From: Fictibacillus arsenicus
Lineage (GTDB): Bacteria > Bacillota > Bacilli > Bacillales > Fictibacillaceae
Assembly (NCBI RefSeq): GCF_001642935.1
Contig: NZ_CP016761.1
Coordinates: 1,054,001-1,118,000, forward strand
DNA length: 64,000 bases
Reading direction: 5' to 3'
Numbering within the stretch: position 1 is the stretch's first letter; every line of letters starts with the position of its first letter. Below the pieces are notes generated by a model. The model saw only the letters and a list, made by a program, of their open reading frames with translations. It was not told the origin of the DNA and did no database searches. Shown piece by piece: positions 1-8,045 of the stretch. The translations under genes were made by a program, and so were the position numbers.

Positions 1-129
1 TTTTCTAGCGGAGAACTTGCAAAAAAATACAACTTTTATGATTTGGATGGTTCACAGCCAGATTGTTTTCGTTATTTGGAGGAAGTAGTGGAAACGGGAA
101 AACCAGCAGATATAAAAGGGTACAAATAA
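1..129 (+). CDS. 3' end of an unidentified gene, possibly a short-chain dehydrogenase
   Basis: An open frame enters the window from the left and ends at TAA 127-129, giving 42 C-terminal residues ending in KPADIKGYK. The segment DLDGSQPDCFRYLEE reminds me of the tail of some SDR-family oxidoreductases. The Rossmann motif and the catalytic Tyr/Lys would lie outside the window, so this family call is only a resemblance. A hairpin follows the stop directly. Confidence 0.4.
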   Translation, partial: FSSGELAKKYNFYDLDGSQPDCFRYLEEVVETGKPADIKGYK

Positions 130-134
130 GAAAT

Positions 135-155
135 AGGCGTATGTTGTATACGCCT
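135..155. terminator. Bidirectional intrinsic terminator between convergent genes
   Basis: Perfect 8-bp stem AGGCGTAT/ATACGCCT with a 5-base loop, between the plus-strand fragment and the minus-strand Nudix gene. T- and A-rich flanks are present on both sides, so it can serve both directions. Confidence 0.7.
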
Positions 156-158
156 TTC

Positions 159-914
159 CTACTGCAAAGTTTTATTCATTTCTTTTAAAAAAGGAAACAA
201 ATAATCAACGCTATCTCTCTTTTCGTTGCGAATGAATTCATCAATACTTTTATTATTGTTCTTTAACCACACTATACGTTGAAACTCTGGACTTTCACCT
301 TTTGCCATTAAAGCTTTACAAAAGACTTTATATTGTTCATCAAGTTGTTCTAGCGTTAAGTTCAGCTGTATATGATATAGCACAGTTATGAAATCAAAAT
401 CGCCACCAGTTTTCATATATTTCACAGTACATTCCTTAACGTCATTATTATCGATTATTCCTAATTCTTCGTGTAATTCTCTCAACAAACTTTTTTCTAA
501 GTTGAAAACAGAATCTTGAAGATCATGTTCGCTTAACCCGCCGCCAACACATTGTAATCTTCCAGGATAAGCTGTGTTTTTTCCCATTTCTCCAAAGACA
601 AAGAAAGAATCTGCTGTTTCAACTAATCCTGCACTATAAATTACTCTGCATCTTTCCATTTCGATTTGTTTGTTTCTAACAGAATAGAGATAGTATGCGT
701 AATCTGATCTTTTTAAGATAACATTCAAAAAATCTTGGCTTTCTTCCACTGTATTAACATGAAAGACTTCACCACGAGTAAATCTATTGTCTTTATTAAT
801 TTCACTCCAAAAATTTTCCACTTTATCTTGAAAAGGTTCAGGTAATTCTACCGGAATTTCATCAAGTTTAACTGAGAGAGGCTTGGTTACATAAGTTAAG
901 ACTGCTGGTTTCAT
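159..914 (-). CDS. Nudix-fold hydrolase-like protein
   Basis: 251 aa from ATG 914. A Nudix-like core is visible around residues 120-155: a GGG stretch followed by RELHEELGI, matching the REUxEExGU half of the Nudix box. The spacing between the glycine and the RE part is longer than in the canonical box. Nudix enzymes hydrolyse nucleoside-diphosphate-linked substrates using a Mg2+ bound by the box glutamates; the substrate here is unknown. The start is chosen because ATG 914 overlaps the stop of the cupin gene by four bases (ATGA), which implies translational coupling; a TTG three codons upstream is less likely. Last gene of a three-gene minus-strand operon. Confidence 0.7.
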   Translation of the reverse strand: MKPAVLTYVTKPLSVKLDEIPVELPEPFQDKVENFWSEINKDNRFTRGEVFHVNTVEESQDFLNVILKRSDYAYYLYSVRNKQIEMERCRVIYSAGLVETADSFFVFGEMGKNTAYPGRLQCVGGGLSEHDLQDSVFNLEKSLLRELHEELGIIDNNDVKECTVKYMKTGGDFDFITVLYHIQLNLTLEQLDEQYKVFCKALMAKGESPEFQRIVWLKNNNKSIDEFIRNEKRDSVDYLFPFLKEMNKTLQ

Positions 915-1285
915 GATGAACAATCCGTTAATTTTTTCTCTGTCATAAACGAAGCAGGATCTAGTTTCTCACTTTCAATCACAATAGCAGTCAATCCGGT
1001 TTTTGTGGTAGTTTCATGGAATTCATCTTTTACCCAAAATGCAGCTTCCCCGGCTTTGATAGGATAGATTGCCTCATCCTCACCACGGACAAAACCTTCG
1101 CCGCTAACAACAAGAAGCAGCTGAGGAACAACAGCCTGGTGATAGCCGATGATGCCATCTTTATCAAGATGCATGCACCCAATATTTGCGGGCTTATCCG
1201 TTACCATAATGTGAGACATCACAAAATCAGAATCAAATCTCGTAATGTGTTTGCCGACCTCTTTACTAAAATCAAAAATTTTCAT
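911..1285 (-). CDS. Cupin-domain protein
   Basis: 124 aa, a single small beta-barrel cupin by appearance: the YHQAVVPQLLLVVSGEGFV region (about residues 48-67) and the KAGEAAFWVKDEFHETTT region (about 77-94) resemble cupin motifs 1 and 2, including His residues that could bind metal. Cupins of this size are metal-dependent enzymes or sugar/ligand-binding proteins; no specific reaction can be assigned. ATG 1285 has GGAGG about six bases upstream. It starts 15 bp after the membrane-protein gene and overlaps the Nudix gene by 4 bp, so the three are very likely co-transcribed. Confidence 0.7.
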   Translation of the reverse strand: MKIFDFSKEVGKHITRFDSDFVMSHIMVTDKPANIGCMHLDKDGIIGYHQAVVPQLLLVVSGEGFVRGEDEAIYPIKAGEAAFWVKDEFHETTTKTGLTAIVIESEKLDPASFMTEKKLTDCSS

Positions 1286-1300
1286 ACTAAACCTCCATCT

Positions 1301-2866
1301 CTAGAACATATATGGACCAACAGTTAGGGATAAAAATGTAATGTTTATGGCTACAAAGTAACAAATGGAAACGATCATACTCCAGTCTTTCTTTTTACCG
1401 AACATTACCGCAGCTCCGCTGAATACAGCGAGAATCAAAGGAATGATAAATGAACTGCCAGAGAACGTGAGAAAGTCTGGTGCAAAATAATAATAATGCT
1501 CGTTAAATAATTTCTGAATAAAAATAAGCTGTACGCCAAGATAAAGGGCTAGGATCGTAAACATAACTCGTTTATCTTCATCTTCCATCAGTGAAATCTT
1601 AACCATATAGACTAGCAGAGCAAAAAGTACTGCTGGTGTGATCCAATATAAAGCACTCATGGCGAGTACCATGCCTTGGAATAAAGATAAAATAGTGGCT
1701 GAAATAGCTTGTTTATAGTCTTCTGTCGTTTTTACTAAACTCTTTTTAATAATTTCAGATTTACTAGAAGCTCCGCTAAACGTAAATTCCTTTTGTGAGA
1801 TCATGTTCATCCAAATGATTGATTTTTCATTTACCCAATGTGCATGCAGGGAGCCGTTATTCGTTGTGCTCCTTCTTTCTGTATGCCAAACATCGCCTTT
1901 CTGATAAGCCTCGTAAACATTGACTGCTTCTTTTTCATGAGATTTCATAGCGCGTGTAGTGAAAAGAACCTTTGCTTGGTTATTTTGATCCACACCGTAT
2001 TGCAAATGTTTTGGATTCTCCAGTTTCATCCCATTTGTATCTTGAAATGTCATTTTATTAAACGTCCATTTGTCACCAGAGTCCAAATGATTGGTTCCCT
2101 TAAAAATATAATACGATTTGCCACCAGATGCATTTTCGAAAAGACTATAATAAATGGTTACATCCTGACCGTTTTCTATAAAATAAAAACCAAAGTGATT
2201 TTGAGTTAGCTGTTCAACAGTATCTAAAATGGTGTGTTTTTTATATTCTGAGTTATTAAATTGATAAAGAAAGGCTTTTGCTTTTTTCGTATCACCTACT
2301 ATTATTCCTGAAGCTAAAAAAGACTGAGATGCATCGTTTACTACTACAGCTTCTAAACGTTCTTCAACTTTATCAATCGATTTTATTTTCCAAGTCCCCG
2401 GTTCCACACTTAGAATTTCATGTTCTTTAAAATATACGATTTTCTTTTGATTGGCATCCATACCGTAAACATCCTGATCAAGAATGTTTTCTTTCTTACC
2501 GTCAAAATGTATGAGCTGTTTGTTTTTTACAAAAACAAATTCATTATCTTTTACCCAGAAATTTTGCGGACTAGGAATAGTAACAAGTGTGGTTTCTTTA
2601 TTCTTCACTTCGAGGTCACTGTTAACGGTAAAAGAAAGCACTTCATTTTCTTTCGGAACATACACATGCTGCTGCCCGTTTTCTTCATAGAAAACCGGCT
2701 TTACCTCTCCAACCGTTCCTGCTTCTAAGGGCAATGATCGGCTCCAGCCTTCAGCGGGTAGCTCTAATTCTTTTTCTAAATTCTGCCCGGTTAAAACAGA
2801 AGAAACGAGAAGGAAAAATAATAATGGAATAATAAATGGTTTTAGCTTATAGCCTATTTTTTTCAT
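1301..2866 (-). CDS. Membrane protein with large extracytoplasmic N-terminal domain
   Basis: 521 aa. Residues 8-27 are a hydrophobic signal/anchor. Residues 28-385 are soluble and rich in Lys, Asn and aromatic residues, with WxxN-type blocks that suggest a beta-rich, possibly propeller-like, sensor region. Roughly residues 390-520 contain four to five membrane segments. I do not recognise the family. AGGGGGA precedes ATG 2866. First gene of the operon with the cupin and Nudix genes, so it may supply an envelope signal or transport function for them; that is inference. Confidence 0.65.
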   Translation of the reverse strand: MKKIGYKLKPFIIPLLFFLLVSSVLTGQNLEKELELPAEGWSRSLPLEAGTVGEVKPVFYEENGQQHVYVPKENEVLSFTVNSDLEVKNKETTLVTIPSPQNFWVKDNEFVFVKNKQLIHFDGKKENILDQDVYGMDANQKKIVYFKEHEILSVEPGTWKIKSIDKVEERLEAVVVNDASQSFLASGIIVGDTKKAKAFLYQFNNSEYKKHTILDTVEQLTQNHFGFYFIENGQDVTIYYSLFENASGGKSYYIFKGTNHLDSGDKWTFNKMTFQDTNGMKLENPKHLQYGVDQNNQAKVLFTTRAMKSHEKEAVNVYEAYQKGDVWHTERRSTTNNGSLHAHWVNEKSIIWMNMISQKEFTFSGASSKSEIIKKSLVKTTEDYKQAISATILSLFQGMVLAMSALYWITPAVLFALLVYMVKISLMEDEDKRVMFTILALYLGVQLIFIQKLFNEHYYYFAPDFLTFSGSSFIIPLILAVFSGAAVMFGKKKDWSMIVSICYFVAINITFLSLTVGPYMF

Positions 2867-3002
2867 ATTTCATCCCCCTAATCTAAATTTCGACACCAAT
2901 CCAAAATTTCCCTTTTTTATGTTATCACACCAAGAAGGGATTACAACGGAAGCAATCAATGAAATCTCAATTTTGAAGGGAGAATATAAAACCAGCTGAG
3001 TC

Positions 3003-3860
3003 TTATTGCTCAGCTGTCTTGGTATTTTTCCCTGGTTGATTGTTTGTATATTCATTTACACGAAAGAGCCACTCTTTGACCAGCTCTTGCACCATCTCTC
3101 TTTTTTCAATCTGAAGCATATGACCTGCCTGATCTAAGATGATGAAGGAAGCATGCTGGAATTTTTCGAGCAACATAAATGGTTCTCGATAACTGCATAT
3201 CGAGTCTTGTTTGCCAGAAATAATGAGTGCAGGCTGAGGAAAAGAATCTCCATTCGAAAACGGTTCTTCAGTGAAAAAATATCCATGTTCACGCCAGTTG
3301 GACAGTAAGAAATCTCTATTTGCTAACAATCTCCCAGGCTGAATTTCTTCTAAAAAGAATTTTAGATGCTTCTTGTCCTGATGAACCATAAGTGTTTGAA
3401 ACGCTGTTCGGATGTCAGGTTCTAATTGATTAAGCAATTCTTCATCTTTTGTAAGAACGACTTTTTCAGGAGTAACTCTATTTTTAATATGAAGAGCAGG
3501 AACCAGGAGACAGATCCCTTTGATCTGATGCGGTCTTTTATGCATAATTCCTTGAGCAAGATAACCGCCAAAAGAGGTGCCAATTAAAACGAAGTCCATA
3601 TCAGGAATTACTTCGTCAATAAATTCTAATAGATTTATAAGCATATCGCTCGATGAATTCATGTCTTTCGTAATCGTGCTCTGCCCGTGGGCAGGTAAAT
3701 CTACATAAATTCTCTTATATTTTTGATTACTTTTAAAGATAGGTTCAAGCCATGCCATCATGGAGCGGTGATCTGACCCCATACTATGTAAGATAACAAC
3801 AGGAAAGCCATCTCCGACTACTTGATAGAAAATGGTTCCTTTTGAAACAGAACAAATCAT
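3003..3860 (-). CDS. Alpha/beta hydrolase
   Basis: 285 aa, a typical length for the alpha/beta-hydrolase fold. The oxyanion-side motif LHSMGS lies near residue 25. The nucleophile elbow is GTSFGG with Ser96, and the catalytic His is in AGHMLQIEK near the C terminus. An acid residue probably lies in GKQDSICS. The substrate cannot be inferred; relatives include esterases, lactonases and C-C hydrolases. ATG 3860 follows GGAGG. It lies 137 bp upstream of the membrane-protein operon on the same strand. Confidence 0.8.
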   Translation of the reverse strand: MICSVSKGTIFYQVVGDGFPVVILHSMGSDHRSMMAWLEPIFKSNQKYKRIYVDLPAHGQSTITKDMNSSSDMLINLLEFIDEVIPDMDFVLIGTSFGGYLAQGIMHKRPHQIKGICLLVPALHIKNRVTPEKVVLTKDEELLNQLEPDIRTAFQTLMVHQDKKHLKFFLEEIQPGRLLANRDFLLSNWREHGYFFTEEPFSNGDSFPQPALIISGKQDSICSYREPFMLLEKFQHASFIILDQAGHMLQIEKREMVQELVKEWLFRVNEYTNNQPGKNTKTAEQ

Positions 3861-3961
3861 AATAATCCTCCTTCATACGAACAATCATAGAATCTAGCAT
3901 GATATTTCCATTTAGTAATTACTATTATTTTCCTTTAGTCATAGTTTACTAAATAAAGAAA

Positions 3962-3992
3962 AAGATGTCCCTATCAAATCTGGGGACATCTT
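3962..3992 (-). terminator. Intrinsic terminator of the histidine-kinase gene
   Basis: 10-bp stem AAGATGTCCC/GGGACATCTT. On the minus strand it is followed by a T-rich run, directly after the kinase stop. Confidence 0.75.
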
Positions 3993-3994
3993 CA

Positions 3995-5581
3995 TTACTT
4001 ATTAGTAGTGCTGTATGTATTCATAGCGTTGTTTTCAATTAGCGGAAAAGTGATATCGAAGGTTGTGCCTTTGTTGAGTTCACTTTTAACAGAGATGCTG
4101 CCTTTATGATTCTGTATGATTTTGTAGCTGACCATCAGTCCTAAGCCTGTACCGGTTGCTTTTGTCGTATAGAACGGCTCACCGATTTTCTTCACTTGTT
4201 CTTCAGTCATGCCCACGCCGTTATCCTCGATTGATATTCTGACTTTGTCTTTGACTAGAGAAGTAGAAACGCGAATGATACCGCCGTTCGGCAATGCTTC
4301 CATCGCATTTTTTAACAAGTTAACAAAAACTTGAGTAAGCTGGTTCTTTTCTCCGTATAAAATTACATCTTCATCATTAAAGTCATTTATGATTACGACA
4401 TTTTTTAAATTTGCTTCTGCTTCTAGCAAATAGATGACTTTCTTCAGAATGTCGGTTAAACTGCACTCCGTAAAATAAATCGCATGCGGTTTTGCCAACA
4501 CCATAAATTCACTGACGATATAGTTGATCCGGTCTATTTCTGTAAGAATGATATCAGAATAAACAACTTTCTTATCCTCAGTCGTTTCCTGGAGGACTTG
4601 AACTAACCCTTTTATTGTAGTGAGGGGGTTTCGGATCTCATGGGCAAGACCTGCTGCCAATTCACCCACCAGAGATAGCTTTTCTGATTTGAGAAGCATT
4701 TCTTCCGTTTTCTTTTGTTCAGTTATGTCATATTGGATTGAGATGTGTTTATATGTCTTACCATCGAAATTTAAATATGGAATAATGGTCGTATCAACCC
4801 AATATAGAGTCCCGTCTTTTGCTTTGTTGCAGATTTCGCCTTTCCATACTTTACCCTGTTGGATGGAGTGCAAAATGTTATTAAGATATTCTTCGGTATG
4901 ATAGCCAGACTTAAAGATTTCCCCATGATTTTTTCCTATTAATTCGTCCCGAGAGTATTTCGAGATTTTGCAAAAATGGTCATTCACATAGGAAATCGTG
5001 TTGTTCTGGTCGGTTACCGCGAAAATCGTTGCCTCATTTAATGCGAATTTAAAATCCTTCAACTCTTCTAACGTAATAATCAAGTCTTCATCGGTTTCGG
5101 TGCTATAAGTATTTTTTGTGTAGTTATTAGTTAACGAACTTGTTGCATGATCTAATAACGGATCAATAACCTTTAAGATTTCAAGAAGAGCAGCTGGTGA
5201 TACGGTATTATCTTTAATTTCATTTTCTAATACGCACAAGATGAGTTTACGGGAATAAAAAACAGAGTTTAAATAATACGTTAACGAGTATTCATGCGGA
5301 ACCTTTTGCTCCTGAAAGTCTGCCCAATCCTGAATTTCTGCTTGTGCTTTTTCATAGTCTTCACTTAAAGCAAACCCGAGGTGTTGGAAGAGCTTGCTGC
5401 GCCATTCAATAATTTCTTTCCTGTCTGGTTCAGGTGAATGATTCCTTAGCTGATGGATCTCAGTTATTTTGTTCGCTAACAGATGACTTCGCATCTGCAG
5501 CATATAACCGAACAAACTTACCTCTGTGTTCACGATTCTTTCACCTCTCGACAAAATTTGAATAGTATTCCTATTAGACAT
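3995..5581 (-). CDS. PAS-domain sensor histidine kinase (sporulation-kinase type)
   Basis: 528 aa, no membrane segment, so cytosolic. Residues 25-155 form a helical domain resembling RsbRD/RsbR N-terminal regions. A PAS domain spans about 175-290 (TDQNNTISYVNDHF to the PAC segment YKHISIQYDITEQKK). The H-box HEIRNPLT carries phospho-acceptor His314, followed by N, G1 (EDNGVGM) and G2 (GTGLGL) ATP-binding boxes. This architecture matches soluble KinA-like kinases that feed the sporulation phosphorelay, but no response regulator is adjacent. ATG 5581 has a weak AAGGAA; an in-frame GTG at 5533 has a better AGGTGA eight bases upstream and could be the true start (512 aa). Confidence 0.8.
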   Translation of the reverse strand: MSNRNTIQILSRGERIVNTEVSLFGYMLQMRSHLLANKITEIHQLRNHSPEPDRKEIIEWRSKLFQHLGFALSEDYEKAQAEIQDWADFQEQKVPHEYSLTYYLNSVFYSRKLILCVLENEIKDNTVSPAALLEILKVIDPLLDHATSSLTNNYTKNTYSTETDEDLIITLEELKDFKFALNEATIFAVTDQNNTISYVNDHFCKISKYSRDELIGKNHGEIFKSGYHTEEYLNNILHSIQQGKVWKGEICNKAKDGTLYWVDTTIIPYLNFDGKTYKHISIQYDITEQKKTEEMLLKSEKLSLVGELAAGLAHEIRNPLTTIKGLVQVLQETTEDKKVVYSDIILTEIDRINYIVSEFMVLAKPHAIYFTECSLTDILKKVIYLLEAEANLKNVVIINDFNDEDVILYGEKNQLTQVFVNLLKNAMEALPNGGIIRVSTSLVKDKVRISIEDNGVGMTEEQVKKIGEPFYTTKATGTGLGLMVSYKIIQNHKGSISVKSELNKGTTFDITFPLIENNAMNTYSTTNK

Positions 5582-5611
5582 TAAGAGTAAAATTCCTTTA
5601 ATTTAACGCGA

Positions 5612-5640
5612 TTGACATTTTTGTTTTGCCAAAATATACT
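5612..5640 (+). promoter_or_regulatory. SigmaA promoter of the ABC-F leader
   Basis: Consensus -35 TTGACA (5612-5617), 17-bp spacer and -10 TATACT (5635-5640). Transcription would start near 5647, leaving a ~280-nt leader before the ABC-F start. Confidence 0.75.
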
Positions 5641-5659
5641 ATAAATTGTAAGAAGTCAT

Positions 5660-5809
5660 ATGGGAAAGGAATGGTACTACGCTGATGTGGAAAAATCTTA
5701 TTTTCTTAGGCTAACTCATAAAAGTGAGACCTGGAGAATAGGATCAGTCTGCCCATTTTGCGTACACAAGTACCATCATTCCGAATATGATTTCACACAA
5801 AACGTTTAA
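5660..5809 (+). CDS. Possible leader ORF (49 aa) ahead of the ABC-F gene
   Basis: ATG 5660 opens a 49-codon frame ending at TAA 5807, inside the leader. Its ribosome site is poor (AAGAAG) and the predicted transcript start is only ~13 nt upstream. It contains a CPFC pair. It overlaps, in another frame, the nine-codon ORF MWKNLIFLG at 5685-5714, which follows GGGAAAGGA. Either could be the sensing peptide of a ribosome-mediated attenuator; neither is proven. Confidence 0.3.
   Translation: MGKEWYYADVEKSYFLRLTHKSETWRIGSVCPFCVHKYHHSEYDFTQNV
5685..5714 (+). CDS. Candidate attenuator leader peptide MWKNLIFLG
   Basis: Nine codons then TAA. GGGAAAGGA lies 14 bases upstream, somewhat far. The LIF tripeptide resembles the MYLIFM leader peptide described for msr/erm-type resistance genes. 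Drug-induced ribosome stalling here could shift the downstream RNA fold past the terminator at 5858. This is inference from layout. Confidence 0.35.
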   Translation: MWKNLIFLG

Positions 5810-5819
5810 GATTTTGTGT
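5795..5819 (+). promoter_or_regulatory. Leader hairpin
   Basis: 8-bp inverted repeat ACACAAAA/TTTTGTGT with a 9-base loop, in the ABC-F leader between the candidate leader ORFs and the terminator. No T-run follows, so it is a structural element of the leader and not a terminator. Confidence 0.45.
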
Positions 5820-5857
5820 CTATTTGGATACGTGTCAAAGCAAATTTGCGGTAACAA

Positions 5858-5890
5858 CCTCTCTGGGATCTCCAGGGAGGTTTTTTGTTT
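5858..5890 (+). terminator. Attenuator-like intrinsic terminator upstream of the ABC-F gene
   Basis: 9-bp stem CCTCTCTGG/CCAGGGAGG (one G-U pair), 5-base loop, then TTTTTTGTTT, ending 38 bp before the ABC-F start and after its own promoter. CCTCCC at 5893-5898 can pair with GGGAGG of the 3' arm as an alternative fold. Position and form are those of a transcription attenuator. Confidence 0.7.
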
Positions 5891-5928
5891 AGCCTCCCAC
5901 TCAATAACAGATGACGAGGTGATGCTGC

Positions 5929-6756
5929 ATGTCTATCGTATTACAAGTAAAGAACCTGCAGAAGAAATTTGGAGAACGAGAAATATTAAAAGATATAAGT
6001 TTTGAAGTCCGGCATGGTGAGAAAATCGGTCTTGTCGGCTGGAACGGAAGTGGAAAAACAACGCTTGTGAATATGCTGATGGGAAGCGTGGAACACGATA
6101 AGGGATCGATCACAACGTGGCCGTCAAACTTGAAAAAGGGCTATCTGCCGCAATCGACTGATTATACGCTGAATGTGGAAAACGAATTAACAAATTCAGC
6201 GGAAGAACTGTTTCAAACAAGTAAAAGGCTTGGTCTTCATAAAGACATTATTGAAAGAGAAGAGTTTCAGTATCTAAGCGGAGGAGAGAGGTTGAAATTA
6301 TCGATCGCGAAGATTTGGGCAAACCATCCAGAGTTCTTGATTCTAGATGAGCCTACCAATCATCTGGACTTTCAGGGGATCACTTGGCTGACAGAAGAGG
6401 TATGCCGTTATGCTGGAGCAGCTCTCATCATTTCGCACGACCGCCGTTTTCTGGATCAGACAGTGAAAAAAATCTTTGAGATCGAAGACGGAAAGCTGAC
6501 CGTGTTTGAAGGAAACTATTCCGCATACCGTGCAGAGAAAAGTCGCCGGTATGAACAGCAGAAACGTGATTATGAGAAGCAGCAGCGAAAGGTTGCGATG
6601 ATCGAACAGCAGGTCAGCACGTTAAAGAATTTTGCTGAAAAAGCACACAGACAAGCGGGAAAAGGCGGTTCTCTATCTGAAAATAGGCAGATGGGTCTCA
6701 AACAGTTTGAACGGGCAAAAGCGAAGAAAAAGGATAACCAAGTGAATCCAAGTTAA
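5929..6756 (+). CDS. N-terminal half of the split ABC-F ATPase
   Basis: 275 aa from ATG 5929 with GAGGTGAT upstream. Complete first ABC domain: Walker A at residues 37-45, signature LSGGE 116-120, Walker B ending in DEP at about 140-142, and H-loop SHD. The helical linker after the domain is charged (RRYEQQKRDYEKQQRK). The last ~3 residues before the stop at 6756 are out-of-frame sequence caused by the missing base. Alone it lacks the partner domain needed for ATP sandwich formation. Confidence 0.7.
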   Translation: MSIVLQVKNLQKKFGEREILKDISFEVRHGEKIGLVGWNGSGKTTLVNMLMGSVEHDKGSITTWPSNLKKGYLPQSTDYTLNVENELTNSAEELFQTSKRLGLHKDIIEREEFQYLSGGERLKLSIAKIWANHPEFLILDEPTNHLDFQGITWLTEEVCRYAGAALIISHDRRFLDQTVKKIFEIEDGKLTVFEGNYSAYRAEKSRRYEQQKRDYEKQQRKVAMIEQQVSTLKNFAEKAHRQAGKGGSLSENRQMGLKQFERAKAKKKDNQVNPS

Positions 6757-6761
6757 AGCGG

Positions 6762-7658
6762 TTGAACTTGGAGTTGTCCCAAAAGGGTGTTGATAAACCA
6801 AAAGAAGAGACAGACGTGTTCTTTCATTTCGATGCTGCGGGAAAAAGAGGAAAGAGATTGATTGAAGCTCGCGGGTTAACAAAGCAGTTCGGCGACAATC
6901 TTTTATTCGAAAAAAGTCACTTTTACATTAAGCATGGTGAAAGGATTGGTCTGATCGGTTCAAACGGAGCGGGGAAGACGACATTTATTAAAATGTTGCT
7001 TGGAGAAGAGCCGTTATCGAAAGGGTCCATCTGGAAAAGTGAATCGATGAAAATTGCCTATTTGTCGCAGGATGTCAGTGATCTTCCTGAAGAAAAGAAC
7101 GTCTATCAATATTTAAAGTTGGATGAACGGAATCAGATCACAAAGGCACGAACCATCTTTTCCAATATGGGGATTGATGATGTGAAACTAACAAAACCCA
7201 TCTCTCACATGAGTTTAGGGGAGCGCACACGTGTGAAGCTTGTGGAGATGATTCTTCAAGACTATGATGTTCTTATTCTTGATGAACCAACCAATCATCT
7301 CGATCTGCCGAGCAGAGAACAGCTCGAGGAAACACTGAATGAGTTTAATGGAACCTTGATCATCGTTTCTCATGACAGATTTTTCGTTGAGAGGCTTTGC
7401 GATAAACTGCTAATTATTGAGGATAAGCGTATTAATCGTTATGAGATGGGATTAAGGGAATATGAAGAAAAGAGGGCAGAGAAAAACACAGCGCATGATC
7501 AAAATTTGGTCGAAGAACTTGCCCTGGTAGAAAATAAAATTACAGAATTGCTCGGTAAGATCAGTTTCTGTAAAACTGGTACGGATGAGTATTCGCAAGT
7601 CGATCAGGACTTGAAAAATTATATGGAAAGAAAGAGACAGCTGAAATTAAAGCTATAA
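6762..7658 (+). CDS. C-terminal half of the split ABC-F ATPase
   Basis: Open frame of 298 codons carrying the second ABC domain: Walker A GSNGAGKTT (66-74), signature MSLGER, Walker B LILDEPTNHLD and SHDRFF, followed by a C-terminal helical extension of about 60 residues. The first codon is TTG with no ribosome site; the sequence reads as a continuation of the N-terminal half, so independent translation is doubtful. A terminator follows the stop. Confidence 0.65.
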   Translation: MNLELSQKGVDKPKEETDVFFHFDAAGKRGKRLIEARGLTKQFGDNLLFEKSHFYIKHGERIGLIGSNGAGKTTFIKMLLGEEPLSKGSIWKSESMKIAYLSQDVSDLPEEKNVYQYLKLDERNQITKARTIFSNMGIDDVKLTKPISHMSLGERTRVKLVEMILQDYDVLILDEPTNHLDLPSREQLEETLNEFNGTLIIVSHDRFFVERLCDKLLIIEDKRINRYEMGLREYEEKRAEKNTAHDQNLVEELALVENKITELLGKISFCKTGTDEYSQVDQDLKNYMERKRQLKLKL

Positions 7659-7669
7659 AGCAGAAAAAG

Positions 7670-7709
7670 CTAACTCAAAAAGGGCAAAACCATTGAGTTA
7701 GTCTTTTTA
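7670..7709 (+). terminator. Intrinsic terminator after the ABC-F gene
   Basis: 9-bp stem CTAACTCAA/TTGAGTTAG followed by TCTTTTTATT. Confidence 0.8.
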
Positions 7710-7819
7710 TTGTTCAGAACATCTATTTAACAAAGTGCATGTTTACATGGAGGAGACATTTTGGAGAAAGTCTGTATCGAACGGACGCCCCTTGCTTGAA
7801 ATGCCGTCTCAAATCGATA

Positions 7820-7930
7820 ATCCCACGAAAACAGATAAAAATCCCACGTTAAATAAAATAATCCCACGAAAACGGATAAAAATCCCACGTTAAATAAAAT
7901 AATCGCACGTTATTTAAAATAATCGTTATT
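7820..7930. repeat. Phased short-word array (word ATCCCACG, period 20-21 bp)
   Basis: The word begins at 7820, 7841, 7861 and 7882, as ATCGCACG at 7902, and as a decayed ATCG at 7922. Spacings are 21, 20, 21, 20, 20. Spacers are AT-rich and alternate between GAAAACxGATAAAA and TTAAATAAAATA. It lies between the ABC-F terminator and the winged-helix gene. Same word as the arrays at 29649 and 36339. Confidence 0.85.
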
Positions 7931-8045
7931 TTCGACAAATTTAGTTAACGGCTATCAACTTCCACTATGTATTTTTTTAGTTAATGGCTCTTTTTCCTTT
8001 TTTCAAAACACTTATAGGTGAGTCAAATGTTAAGGGGGAAGAAGA

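Larger units (their letters stand above)
5929..7658 (+). pseudogene. ABC-F ribosomal-protection-type ATPase, interrupted by a one-base frameshift
   Basis: Two adjacent frames together make one two-domain ABC-F protein of ~576 aa, the usual length. No membrane segments are present. Domain 1 has Walker A GWNGSGKTT, signature LSGGE and Walker B FLILDEP. Domain 2 has GSNGAGKTT, signature SLGER and LILDEP. ABC-F proteins act on the ribosome; drug-protection members displace antibiotics from the tRNA sites. The break is at about 6744 in the interdomain linker: frame 1 reads DNQV then runs to a stop, while frame 3 continues as SKLKRLNLEL. Adding one A in GTGAATCC (giving GTGAAATCC) restores one frame. 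Both halves are otherwise intact, so the mutation is recent or is a sequencing error. Confidence 0.8.

Noticed and set aside
2870-3055. 61-codon minus-strand frame after the hydrolase gene
   Set aside because: Overlaps the hydrolase C terminus, no ribosome site, no recognisable content.
7820-7930. CRISPR-like array
   Set aside because: The repeated word is only 8 bases and the spacers about 12, far shorter than CRISPR repeats or spacers, and no cas gene is present.
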